Positions 7,957 to 16,515 of a stretch of 64,000 nt of DNA are shown in pieces. A program made the position numbers and the translations under genes. Location of the stretch: the NCBI GenBank assembly GCA_963844565.1, contig CAWJON010000002.1:310001-374000 (forward strand), read 5' to 3'. Position 1 is the first letter of the stretch. Every line of letters starts with the position of its first letter. The notes under the pieces were generated by a model. That model saw only the letters and a list, made by a program, of their open reading frames with translations. It made no database searches and had not been told where the DNA came from. Origin of the DNA: JAFEDN01 sp963844565. Lineage in GTDB: Bacteria > Pseudomonadota > Gammaproteobacteria > Coxiellales > Coxiellaceae.

Positions 7957-8796
7957 ATGATTAGCTTTTCGGAAAAAAATGGGCTAAAGAAAATTAAGGC
8001 AATTCAGTATAGAGAAATTGACTATGATTTAAAGCGTGATCTGTGGAATTTGGTCTATAGAAAATTTAAAGAACACAAATATACAACAATTATTCCTAAC
8101 AAATGGGATGAAAATTTTAATTTATTAATAGATAAAATTTATTCGGATTTTATTAAGGTTGAGATAGATGCGATACCAGAAATTTGTGAACAAAATATTC
8201 AGAGGATAAAGATTTTTTTCTTCCAATGTGAATGGTACGAAATCTATGATTTTATAGAAATAATTTATGAAAATATAGATAATAATATAGAAAGAGACAC
8301 TTTTAATAATGAGTGTAATGAGATTTTGCGTAAAGAAAATTCTGCCTATAGGCTTGTAAAAGGTATTGTTACGCAAGTAACTTGCTCTGAAGAGATTAGT
8401 GCGATTGAAGATGCTATTCAGAAATCTGATAATGAAGTATCAACTCATTTACAGAAATCTCTTAAACTCCTTTCTAATAAAACTGAACCAGACTATGAAA
8501 ATAGTATCAAAGAATCGATTTCGGCTGTTGAGTCATTAGTTCGCATTTTGCTAAACAAACCAGGAAAAACTTTATCCGATTTATTAAAAAATTATACAAT
8601 GAAAATACATCCTTCATTTCAAGCTGGTCTTGAAAAAATTTATGCTTATACATCAGATGAGGGTGGTGTGAGGCATGCATTCAGAAAAGATAATGATCGT
8701 GAAGTTGATTCAGTTGATGCTGTGTTTATGTTGGTGATTTGTTCTGCTTTTGTTAATTACATTTCACAGAAACATGGACATGAAAGATCAAATTAG
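7957..8796 (+). CDS. AbiJ-like abortive infection protein (AbiJ_NTD4 + HEPN)
   Basis: The 279-aa protein starts at ATG 7957, with AAGGAG 6 bases upstream; the TTG at 7939 is less likely. The N-terminus (MISFSEKNGLKKIKAIQ, then LKRDLWNLVY) fits the AbiJ N-terminal domain 4 family, in which FSE and LW motifs are conserved. The C-terminal half (about 155-270) fits the HEPN domain that partners it, with the conserved block TSDEGGVRHAF near residue 238. AbiJ-type proteins abort phage infection, probably through RNA cleavage by the HEPN part. It appears intact. A second HEPN gene lies 2.3 kb upstream in broken form. Confidence 0.75.
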   Translation: MISFSEKNGLKKIKAIQYREIDYDLKRDLWNLVYRKFKEHKYTTIIPNKWDENFNLLIDKIYSDFIKVEIDAIPEICEQNIQRIKIFFFQCEWYEIYDFIEIIYENIDNNIERDTFNNECNEILRKENSAYRLVKGIVTQVTCSEEISAIEDAIQKSDNEVSTHLQKSLKLLSNKTEPDYENSIKESISAVESLVRILLNKPGKTLSDLLKNYTMKIHPSFQAGLEKIYAYTSDEGGVRHAFRKDNDREVDSVDAVFMLVICSAFVNYISQKHGHERSN

Positions 8797-9098
8797 GAAT
8801 TAATAGGTCAAGTCCTGAATCCTTTAAAAGTAAGTAATTATTAGAGAAATGATACGCCTAAAAAGCGAACAAGAATGCCAAAGACCCAGTATTGTTGGTC
8901 AATTGTTCCTTGTATCAAATTTTTTATTCTTTGAGCCAAATCACTCACCTAATGTCTAAAAAATAAAATACAAGCAAAAAAAAACTTAATTTACTCAAAC
9001 TGTGTCTTGCTTTCTGTCTTAATCTACGCTTCAATAGTAAGCGTCAAGGACAAGTGTTAGAAGCACTTGCCCATGACTAACCACCGTCAACAAATGAG
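8797..9098. other. Gene-free gap
   Basis: Starts with a further GTCAAGTCCTGAATCC end (8807-8822) of the palindrome family. A small minus frame (about 8830-8950) that might be a gene fragment is not convincing. Near 9050-9070 an inverted repeat CAAGTG/CACTTG with a 7-base loop could fold, just ahead of the GC-richer block. Confidence 0.4.
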
Positions 9099-9406
9099 AT
9101 GTTAACAATGGCTAAGACAAGCTTAACAAATTCTGTCGTTCTTATGAACCGCTGGTTCTCGTATCAATTACGGGACAAATCTGGGCGGTGCGAATCTCCA
9201 TATATTCAGAGCAATAATTGGCTGCGCCTGCACGGTGCGGTTGGTTGCTGCTCGTATGGAATTCCGCCGCTAGGGATCGGCGGTGGCGACAGTGACTTGC
9301 GGGCGATCTTAGTTCATGAGCCTGTGCGGCTGACGAACCGATCGCCGGAAAGTCCCGCACGGGTGGGTGGCCATTTGTCTTCATTCACAAACGGAAGAGG
9401 TCAGCT
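9099..9406 (+). ncRNA. Candidate structured RNA leader upstream of sensor kinase
   Basis: This 300-bp block is clearly GC-richer than the genes around it, and none of its overlapping frames reads like a protein or has a ribosome binding site. It can form several stems: GAACC/GGTTC near 9148, CCGCCG/CGGCGG near 9270 around an 8-base loop, and CCTGTGCGG with CCGCACGGG (about 9320-9364), a 9-bp stem with one G-T pair. It ends at the kinase ribosome binding site. GGA triplets recur in likely loops, as in CsrA-binding RNAs. It does not match a riboswitch I know. It could be a leader, an independent small RNA, or an older non-coding insertion. Confidence 0.35.
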
Positions 9407-11023
9407 ATGCTATCAGGGACACCAAGACAAACCAAAAAAAGTGCAGCCCAAGTTTTCGATATCTTTTTAAAAAACATCACGCGCATACTGCCGCAATATG
9501 TTTTTTGGAAGGACACGCAGTCGATGTACTTGGGCTGCAATCAGAATTATGCCGAACTGGTCGGGTTGCATTCGCCGGAAGAGATCATCGGGAAGACCGA
9601 TCTTGATCTAAATTGGCAGCTCGGCGGCCATACCGCAGAACTGTTTCAACAGGGTGACCGAGAAACCTTAACCGGTTATCCCATCACCAATCAGCAAGAA
9701 ACTTTAGTGCTGCCGAACGGCAAAAAATTAATCACCTTGGTGAGCAAATTGCCGATTTATGATGATCTGCAAAACCCGTTGGGCATTGTCGGCTGTTTTA
9801 CCGATATCACGCCGCTGAAAGAAAAAGAACGGGAATTGCGCCAAGCCAAAAAACAAGCGGAAGCCGCCAATCAAACTAAATCTCTTTTTCTTATGAATAT
9901 CAGTCACGATATCCGCACGCCCTTGTCCGGTCTATTGGGGATGGCGGAAATTCTGGCCCAACAAATGCGAGGTAAAGCTGATGAAACTGCTGCTTTGGAT
10001 TTAATTGAAGCCGGTAAACATTTGTTGGATTTCTTAAACGAAGTGATTGAGTTTTCCAAATGTGAATCTGGGGATTTGCCTCTTTATGATCAAAAATTTA
10101 ATCTGCAAGAACTGGTGAATAAAGTCATCGCTTTAATTAAACCTTCGGCTCATGCCAAGCAATTAATATTAAACCTCACTTGGGATCCCTATATTCCACT
10201 TTATTTAATCGGTGATCCGATAAGGATTCATCGGATTTTATTAAATTTACTCACCAATGCGGTTAAGTTTACACCACGAGGTCACATTGATGTGCGGGTG
10301 GCTGTGCTGCGTAAACTCAAACGTCAGCGGTTTATTATCCAGTTGCAAGTGCAAGATACCGGCATCGGTATTCCTAAAGACAAGCAAGACTTAATTTTTA
10401 CTCGCTTTGAACGCGTGCATCCGGCGTATCAAGGTCAGTATCACGGTTGTGGATTGGGCTTGGCGTTGGTCAAACAATTCATCGATGCTTTGGATGGTGA
10501 AATCAGTGTAGAGAGTAAAGAAAATCAAGGTTCAACTTTGACCTGCTTAATTCCGTTACGTGAGGCGCTATCGTGCCCTATTTATGCTGAGGCTATTTCT
10601 CATCCTGTTGCTAAAAAACTGCAACCCACTCAAGAGCTCAACCAATCGATTAAGGTTTTATTGGTAGAAGACAATCCTCTGGTGCAAACGGCGACTAAAC
10701 ATTTATTACAGTCTTTAGATTTGTGCGTTGATACTGCGGCTACAGGGCAAAAGACATTAACTCAAATTCAAACACAGGATTATTCGTTAATTCTAATGGA
10801 TATTGGCTTGCCGGATCAGAGCGGTTGTGATGTCGCTAAAGCGGTTCATCGTTGGCAAAAAAAACAGCGGAAAAAATTATCGGTTATTGTGGCGTTGTCG
10901 GCGCATTTGGATGAAATAGAAACTCAGCGGTGTTTTGATTCTGGTATGCAGCAGGTATTTATCAAACCGCTGGATAAAGAAAAGGCGCGGGAATTAATCT
11001 CGAAATTTGTCGGGGGGATTTAA
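9407..11023 (+). CDS. PAS hybrid sensor histidine kinase
   Basis: A 538-aa cytosolic hybrid kinase with no membrane segment. It has a PAS-like sensor at about 20-140 (FWKDTQSMYLGCNQNYAEL to GCFTDIT), a short coiled linker, and a HisKA box FLMNISHDIRTPLSG with the phosphorylated His near 167. The HATPase domain shows the N-box LLNLLTNAVKFTP, DTGIGIP and GCGLGLALV. A receiver domain (about 420-538) has VEDNPL, the phospho-accepting Asp in ILMDIGLP and Lys in FIKPL. AGAGGT lies before the ATG. It resembles LetS/BvgS-type phosphorelays but lacks an Hpt domain, so the phosphate must pass to another protein. The 5' third is GC-richer than the rest. It sits behind a possible structured leader. Confidence 0.88.
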   Translation: MLSGTPRQTKKSAAQVFDIFLKNITRILPQYVFWKDTQSMYLGCNQNYAELVGLHSPEEIIGKTDLDLNWQLGGHTAELFQQGDRETLTGYPITNQQETLVLPNGKKLITLVSKLPIYDDLQNPLGIVGCFTDITPLKEKERELRQAKKQAEAANQTKSLFLMNISHDIRTPLSGLLGMAEILAQQMRGKADETAALDLIEAGKHLLDFLNEVIEFSKCESGDLPLYDQKFNLQELVNKVIALIKPSAHAKQLILNLTWDPYIPLYLIGDPIRIHRILLNLLTNAVKFTPRGHIDVRVAVLRKLKRQRFIIQLQVQDTGIGIPKDKQDLIFTRFERVHPAYQGQYHGCGLGLALVKQFIDALDGEISVESKENQGSTLTCLIPLREALSCPIYAEAISHPVAKKLQPTQELNQSIKVLLVEDNPLVQTATKHLLQSLDLCVDTAATGQKTLTQIQTQDYSLILMDIGLPDQSGCDVAKAVHRWQKKQRKKLSVIVALSAHLDEIETQRCFDSGMQQVFIKPLDKEKARELISKFVGGI

Positions 11024-11040
11024 TGAAAAGGACGATGATT

Positions 11041-11084
11041 TCTGGATTCCGCGGTCGTAGCCGCGGAATGACGAGAGATCCAGA
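11041..11084. repeat. GGATTCCGCGG palindrome
   Basis: ATTCCGCGG (11046-11054) and CCGCGGAAT (11061-11069) form a perfect stem. Outer TCTGGAT/ATCCAGA (11041-11047, 11078-11084) extends it beyond a bulge. The element lies between the kinase and the DUF3050 gene and could attenuate read-through. It belongs to the same layout family as 2838-2865. Confidence 0.65.
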
Positions 11085-11106
11085 ATTAAAATAAAAAGGA
11101 AAAATT

Positions 11107-11901
11107 ATGCATCATCTAGAAAAAGTCAATAAACAATTATTGCCACTGATCGAGAAAATTAAAAATCATTCGCTTTATTACTCAATCCATACCCTAAAAG
11201 ATTTACAAATCTTTATGGAGCACCATGTTTTTGCGGTGTGGGATTTTATGTGTTTGCTAAAAGTGTTGCATAGTCGAATTGTCAGCACGCACGCGCCATG
11301 GTTTCCACCCCAGGATTCTCATAGTGCACACTTAATTGGCCAGATTTTGCTGGAAGAAGAAAGCGACAAAACTCAAGATAGCAAAACCTATTGCAGTCAT
11401 TTTGAATTGTATTTACAGGCCATGGCGTCGATTGGTGCAGACACTAAACCGATCCAAACATTTTTAGCGCATTTAGCGCAAGGAGACGTACTGATCGAAG
11501 CTGCAGAATCTGTGAACTTGCCCACGAGTGTTCAACAATTTATTTTAACGACCTTTGGTTTTTTTTCTCAAGAAGCGCATATTTTAGCAGCCGCCTTCGT
11601 CTATGGCCGCGAAGCGATTACCTCATCTTTATTCAGGCCTTTGGTGCAACAGCTAGAATTAACCATTCCGTCCGAACAGAAGTTCCGCATTCAGCCATTG
11701 TTGTATTATCTCAACCGGCATATTGTATTGGACGACACGGAACACCTGCCTCGTGCATTACAAATGCTGATTAATCTGACAGGCGATGATCCTAAAAAAT
11801 GGCAAGAAATTATACTTCATTCTCGCTTGGCATTACAGGCAAGGTTAGAGTTTTTAAAACAAATTGAATTAAAGCTGAATAACTTTGATATTAAGAAATA
11901 G
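11107..11901 (+). CDS. DUF3050 family protein
   Basis: A 264-aa soluble protein with AAAAGGA before the ATG. The conserved DUF3050 features are visible: a central block with FMEHHVFAVWDFMCLLK, the acidic ILLEEESDKT segment, and FFSQEAHILAAAFVYGRE. These His and Glu residues suit a heme-oxygenase-like, possibly metal-dependent fold. The family's function is unknown. It follows the hybrid kinase on the same strand, separated by a hairpin, and may be co-transcribed. Its end overlaps by 11 bases the end of the opposing operon. Confidence 0.8.
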   Translation: MHHLEKVNKQLLPLIEKIKNHSLYYSIHTLKDLQIFMEHHVFAVWDFMCLLKVLHSRIVSTHAPWFPPQDSHSAHLIGQILLEEESDKTQDSKTYCSHFELYLQAMASIGADTKPIQTFLAHLAQGDVLIEAAESVNLPTSVQQFILTTFGFFSQEAHILAAAFVYGREAITSSLFRPLVQQLELTIPSEQKFRIQPLLYYLNRHIVLDDTEHLPRALQMLINLTGDDPKKWQEIILHSRLALQARLEFLKQIELKLNNFDIKK

Positions 11902-13021
11902 TACACCAGCTATTATCTTCAGGAGGTTGTAGAGAATCTTGAGAGGATAATATTTGACTGATCTTTTTTTGTTCGCTGGAGTAATTTTCCGCATGGCGAT
12001 TATGTTTTTTAGCAAAAATTCCTGCAGTGGCGGGATCAGGTATCAATAGCGTCCTTTTATATTCTTCACAAATGCTAATTTCTATGGTTTTAATTTCTTT
12101 TTCATCTTTACTGAGTTCAGTGAAAAATATTGCGCATCGCCGATGCAGTTTTTCTTTTTCATAGAAAAAAGTGGGATTATTATTATCGATAGCTTTAATC
12201 GTTGTTTTGATATAAGAAATTGCTTGGCTATAATTTTTTAAATGGAAAAAAGCTTCGGCGTACATCCACAATAATTGGCTAGCGAAGATTTCGGCAGCTG
12301 CACCTGATTCAATTTTTTGAGTCATGGTTTTATAATTTTCTAATTTTTTTTCTTGAGATTTTTTTTCATCTCTTGTTGAATCATTATTCAGCTTCCTCTC
12401 GTAAATGAAGCTTTCAGTAAATAAATAAGTATGATAGGTAAAACTTTGACTCTCCAACCTATAAGAAGATGCAAAATCAGCTAATGCTTTTTCCAAGAAA
12501 TCATATTCATTTTTAAAATAGGCTAATTTCAAATAGATCAAACCACGTAGCCTAAATCCCTCAGCGTCATCCCCTAACAGTAAGCATTTTTCAAGAAATT
12601 TTAAAGCGCTAGGGAGATGTTTATGTTTATGATCAAACATCAATTTTCCTTGAAAATATAAAGCTTTACTTTGATTGATCAGAGAGTTTTTTCTGTTTTC
12701 AATGACATCTTTACGATTTTTTATGTTCTTTTTAAAATAATCGCCATAAATTTCAAATTGCTCATCCGCTAAACGAAAACTCTTTTCGGCTTCATGATAT
12801 TTTTTCTCTTTTAAAAAATTTTCACCCTTATCAAAATTTTCCTTAGCAATAGTTAAATATCCGTCCCTCGTCGTTCTTTTTTCTTCGATATTTTTTTTGA
12901 TAGCTAACTGGCTTAGGGTAAATAATCCATGTATTACTGCTGCTCCTGCCGTAGCGAGAAGTGGGATAGCGTATACGGGTTCTTTCAAGGCTTGACTAAA
13001 TGATCCTGAATCTTTGCTCAT
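11891..13021 (-). CDS. TPR-like membrane-anchored protein
   Basis: Start at ATG 13021 (MSKDSGSF), where GAGGA precedes and ATGA overlaps the stop of the upstream frame; the longer frame to 13090 lies inside that gene. A hydrophobic stretch (about 19-38, IPLLATAGAAVIHGL) may be a membrane anchor. After it come helical, TPR-like repeats (GENFLKEKKYHEAEKSFRLA near 60-80, ALKFLEKCLLLG near 135). It closes the four-gene minus operon and is translationally coupled to the GH19 gene, so it probably works with that protein. No enzymatic motif is visible. Confidence 0.65.
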   Translation of the reverse strand: MSKDSGSFSQALKEPVYAIPLLATAGAAVIHGLFTLSQLAIKKNIEEKRTTRDGYLTIAKENFDKGENFLKEKKYHEAEKSFRLADEQFEIYGDYFKKNIKNRKDVIENRKNSLINQSKALYFQGKLMFDHKHKHLPSALKFLEKCLLLGDDAEGFRLRGLIYLKLAYFKNEYDFLEKALADFASSYRLESQSFTYHTYLFTESFIYERKLNNDSTRDEKKSQEKKLENYKTMTQKIESGAAAEIFASQLLWMYAEAFFHLKNYSQAISYIKTTIKAIDNNNPTFFYEKEKLHRRCAIFFTELSKDEKEIKTIEISICEEYKRTLLIPDPATAGIFAKKHNRHAENYSSEQKKISQILSSQDSLQPPEDNSWCTIS

Positions 13022-16000
13022 AAATTCCTCATTGTAGATTGATTGCTGCCAAAAGTTACGTTTTGAATAGTTTTGGGTTTGCTGTTCCAAACTATAGACT
13101 GATTTTTACCAAAAGTTACCTGTTGAATAGTTTTCGGTTTACTGCTCCAAGTGAGCGGTGTTGACTCTTGTTTAAAAGTTAAGGTTGCAGCTGGCTTGGG
13201 CTTATACACTAATTGAGTTTTAGCTTGTTGATTGACAATGCTTTCCCCATGAAACCTTGACCAGGACGATAAGGGAGGCATCGAACTTGAACTACAAAAC
13301 TTACCTATTGCTAAGCTAAATAGGGTATCGATGGTCTCTGCAATAATAGATCCAGCCACATGAGCCCCAGCAGAATTCCAGCATTGATTGATCTGTTGAT
13401 CGATACTCACCAATTCTTTCTTCATTTCTTCAGTACGAGTTTGTTCTTCTGGGGAGATAGAATTCGATTTTTTTTGGCTAAGCAATTCTAAGGCTGTTTG
13501 ATAACATAATTTTGCCTGATTGAAATAACCTCGACTTTGATGGATTAAAGCCTGATGTTGCAATTCGAGAACATCCTTGGATTCCAATATAAATTGAAAG
13601 GATAATAATTGATTGCATTTTTCAATAATTTCGGTGTTATTAGGGTTAAGTTTAATATATTGGTTTAGTTTATCGATAGCGCCTGGAATATCTTTTTTTC
13701 ATTAACGCAATCCTGAGCATTTTGCAATAAAGCTCGACTTTGACGCTCCAAGGTATTGGCCTGTAAATATCGGTAACTTAACACTAATCCGCCAATACCT
13801 AAACCCAGCAGGCCGATTCCACCGACCCATCCCACAACAGGATGAGCCCATACAAAATCTTTGGAAATATAAAATACATTTTTGATAAAGCCTGCATGGC
13901 CAGCACATAACAGGTAGATCCCACTCATTTCAGCACCATATCGTGCCAATGCCACTGAAAAATGGAAAGAATGATTTTCGGGCACTGCACCCCAAAAAAA
14001 TTTACAAGCTGCTTGTACCAGTTCTGTACCTGGGGCAATAGCATAGATAGCAATATTGGCAATTTTAAAATAGTTATTGGGACCACCCGTTTTTTTAAAA
14101 ATCTTAACCAAATCATAAACAGTTTTGGCGCCAGCAAGCCCCAACTTAAACAAATAACGCTGTTGGGGTTTAAACGGGTGTTTAAATGCACCCGCTATTC
14201 GGTCGGTTACTAAGATTCCTATATATGCTTTATTAATCAGGTAATCCGACTTTTGATCAAGCGGTAAATTTTCCCAGGCATATTTCCAATTTTTATGGAA
14301 CAATTGTCCCATCAGTAAATCACTGCCTAAACTGACGGTGGCATCGATAGTGGAAACGATTAATTTTTCTCCCACTGAACCTGTTGATTCAGCAAGTCGA
14401 TGATGAGTCCAACTGGCTAATAGGTTAGTGCCTATATCAAAACAAAATAACTTTCCTTGCAGAGCAACAAAGTGATCAATCTCTTGCAAAGAGCGTTTAG
14501 CCTGAATAATAATTTTATTTTCTTCATCAGATTTTCTGCTAATTTGCGAAATTTCTTTAAATTCTCGTCTCGCTCGTGGCAAATCTTGATTGAGCAAAAT
14601 CGCTTGAGCAGAAATTAATTTTGCTGATAGCGAGTCTGGATTATGGATCAAATAAGTATTGATATGATCCAATGCGGTTTGCGGAGCGTCTGCTAAATAA
14701 GAAATCGCTAATTGATAATGAGCATCATTCAAAAATTCACTTTGTTTTAAATGAATGATTTCCTTTAATATTTCTCTACCTTCACTGATTTTTTGATTTT
14801 CTAATAATGCGCAACCATAATAATAATCATAGCAAGCTTCATGTTTAGGTAGATGAATAATTTCACCACACAACTTTTCTATTTTTGGAAAATCAGTATT
14901 ATTGATATAAATGTCTAACAATCTCTTCTCTGAATTTGAAAAAAGTTCCGGGTAAATTCGAGCTGTGGGATGTTGCCGAAATTTTTCATACCATTCAGAA
15001 GCCTTCGAACTTTGATCGAGATGATCATGCAATTTTCCTAGATTAAAAAGATCAAGCGAGGTAGCCCACAGAGAATTCCCGATTGGTTCAAGTTTGATAA
15101 TTGCTTCTTCAATTTTTCCAGATAAGGCTAAAGCCTTTGCCCAATTTCTTCGAAATTGTGTGGCTCGTGGAAAATCACCCACTGCTTTTTCAGTAACTTG
15201 GCAAAGTTCAATTAAGTAATGATTTTTTTTTGATTCAGCACAATCATTGAAATTTTTAAACAAGCGGTGGATTTTTAATTCTACGTTATACATTGGCAGT
15301 TCAAGGTTATTTGGAAAATACTTCTCCATAGTTCCTAAAGTTTGCTGTGCTGCGACATCATGTCCATCAAACAATTGTTTTCGAAACAGGTCAGGCAGAG
15401 TAAGCAAATTATAAGTGTAATTTTTCGAAAGCTTGGTTAGGCCTTTTTCATCTGCAAATAAATGAGCTTGGCCACTAAAAACGGCATAGCGCATCAAATC
15501 GCATAATTCCTGCGCACCCTTTTGATCTGAATTAATTTCGGAGAATTTTTCGATACTGTTCAAGGCTTCTTTTTGGCGGATGCTGATCAATTCTTCATAA
15601 TCAGTGAATGGGTGCTGCCATACATTGAATGCTGTTGAATCTTTATTTTCCGCGTCGGTTAAATTTGCCAAACTTTGTTTTACTGCCTTGAGGGCCTTTT
15701 TCTTAGGCGGCGCCAAATAGTCCTTGAGATAGCTGACTAGGCTATGCCCAGCCGTCAGCAAAATGGCTAATTCAGGGTTCTTTAGTGCATCGACGGTGAC
15801 TGAACCTGTCAATCGCCCTTTTTGGTCAGTCCAAAAGGCCACCGAACCGCGAGAACTAGATTGAGGGGATTCTGCGGGTAGAGCCCCGAAAGAAAGCTCA
15901 ATTGGATAATGATTGGAGAAAGGTGTAATTTCATGAATCGGCGGTTTGATCTGAGGCAATAGTGTTTGATAGAGTTGATGACGTTGTTCGTAATGCTTTA

Positions 16001-16511
16001 GCCCTGGATTAATGGCGCGAGTAATCGCTGCAAAATTTCCGTCGTTGGCCAAAGAGTTCAGTCCTTTCTTGCGCCAATATAAGCAAGCGAGGTGACAAGA
16101 AATCTCTACGCCAGCTGCAAGGTCAGGATTGGCAACTAAATTGATATTAGGATATTCTTTTTCCAGTAATTTCCCATAATGATTATAATTCCAACGACCA
16201 GTTAATTGAAAAATTCCTCTTCCCTTAAATTTGACGCCATCTCTGGGTTGAGTATTACCCAAGATTTTTCCAATTTTAGTATTATGTTCATAGCGCTTGA
16301 AATAATCTGGATTACCTCTTTCAACAAACTGCGTAAATAATTGCGTTTCATGAGCGGCCTGTGCTAAAAAACTGGCGACCTGTTCAGGAGTGGAAATATC
16401 ATATCGTTCCAATAAGGAATTTAGAGTTTTACATAATTTTTGCAGCATTTCAGACGATGCCTTCGGGGCAATACTTCGCAAAGTTTCTTCAGTAATCAAT
16501 ATTTTCGGCAT
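13018..16511 (-). CDS. GH19-TPR multidomain protein, expressed via -1 frameshift?
   Basis: The N-terminal 200 residues form a glycoside hydrolase family 19 domain (chitinase/endolysin type), with the acid in AAHETQLF and the substrate-cleft block FKGRGIFQLTGRWNY. A long helical TPR-like region (about 330-720) and hydrophobic segments (near 870-930) follow. The zero frame stops at 13665 after 948 aa. At 13698-13692 lies A AAA AAG in the correct phase, the classic -1 slippery heptamer. Slipping there leads into an open frame to 13018 and a 1164-aa product, whose extra part starts with a TPR (AIDKLNQYIKLNPNN). The downstream frame has no start signal of its own. Alternatives are a one-base loss in the A-run or a sequencing error. 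Start 16511 was chosen because it lies 4 bases after the upstream stop; ATG 16529 is also possible. Confidence 0.7.
13030..13149. repeat. 60-bp in-gene tandem repeat
   Basis: Two clear units of 20 codons encode W(S/N)SKPKTIQ(Q/N)VTFG(K/S)NQS. A third, eroded unit before them keeps KPK and TF at matching places. They form the extreme C-terminus of the frameshifted GH19 protein. Confidence 0.7.
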
Positions 16512-16515
16512 AATT

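Noticed and set aside
8830..8950. Minus-strand 36-codon frame that faintly recalls the N-terminus of exonuclease VII large subunit
   Set aside because: Similarity is weak, the key acidic-glycine block is not preserved, and the frame ends at once.
9160..9370. Cobalamin riboswitch, group II intron domain V or RNase P RNA in the GC-rich block
   Set aside because: Short matches (GGTGCGAATC, GGAAAGTCC) exist, but the other conserved parts of each RNA are missing or wrongly spaced, and no reverse transcriptase is nearby.
9099..9470. 123-codon frame before the sensor kinase
   Set aside because: Overlaps the kinase start, has no clear ribosome binding site and unusual composition (Arg, Gly, Ser-rich); three frames are open there because of GC content, so an RNA or non-coding origin is more likely.
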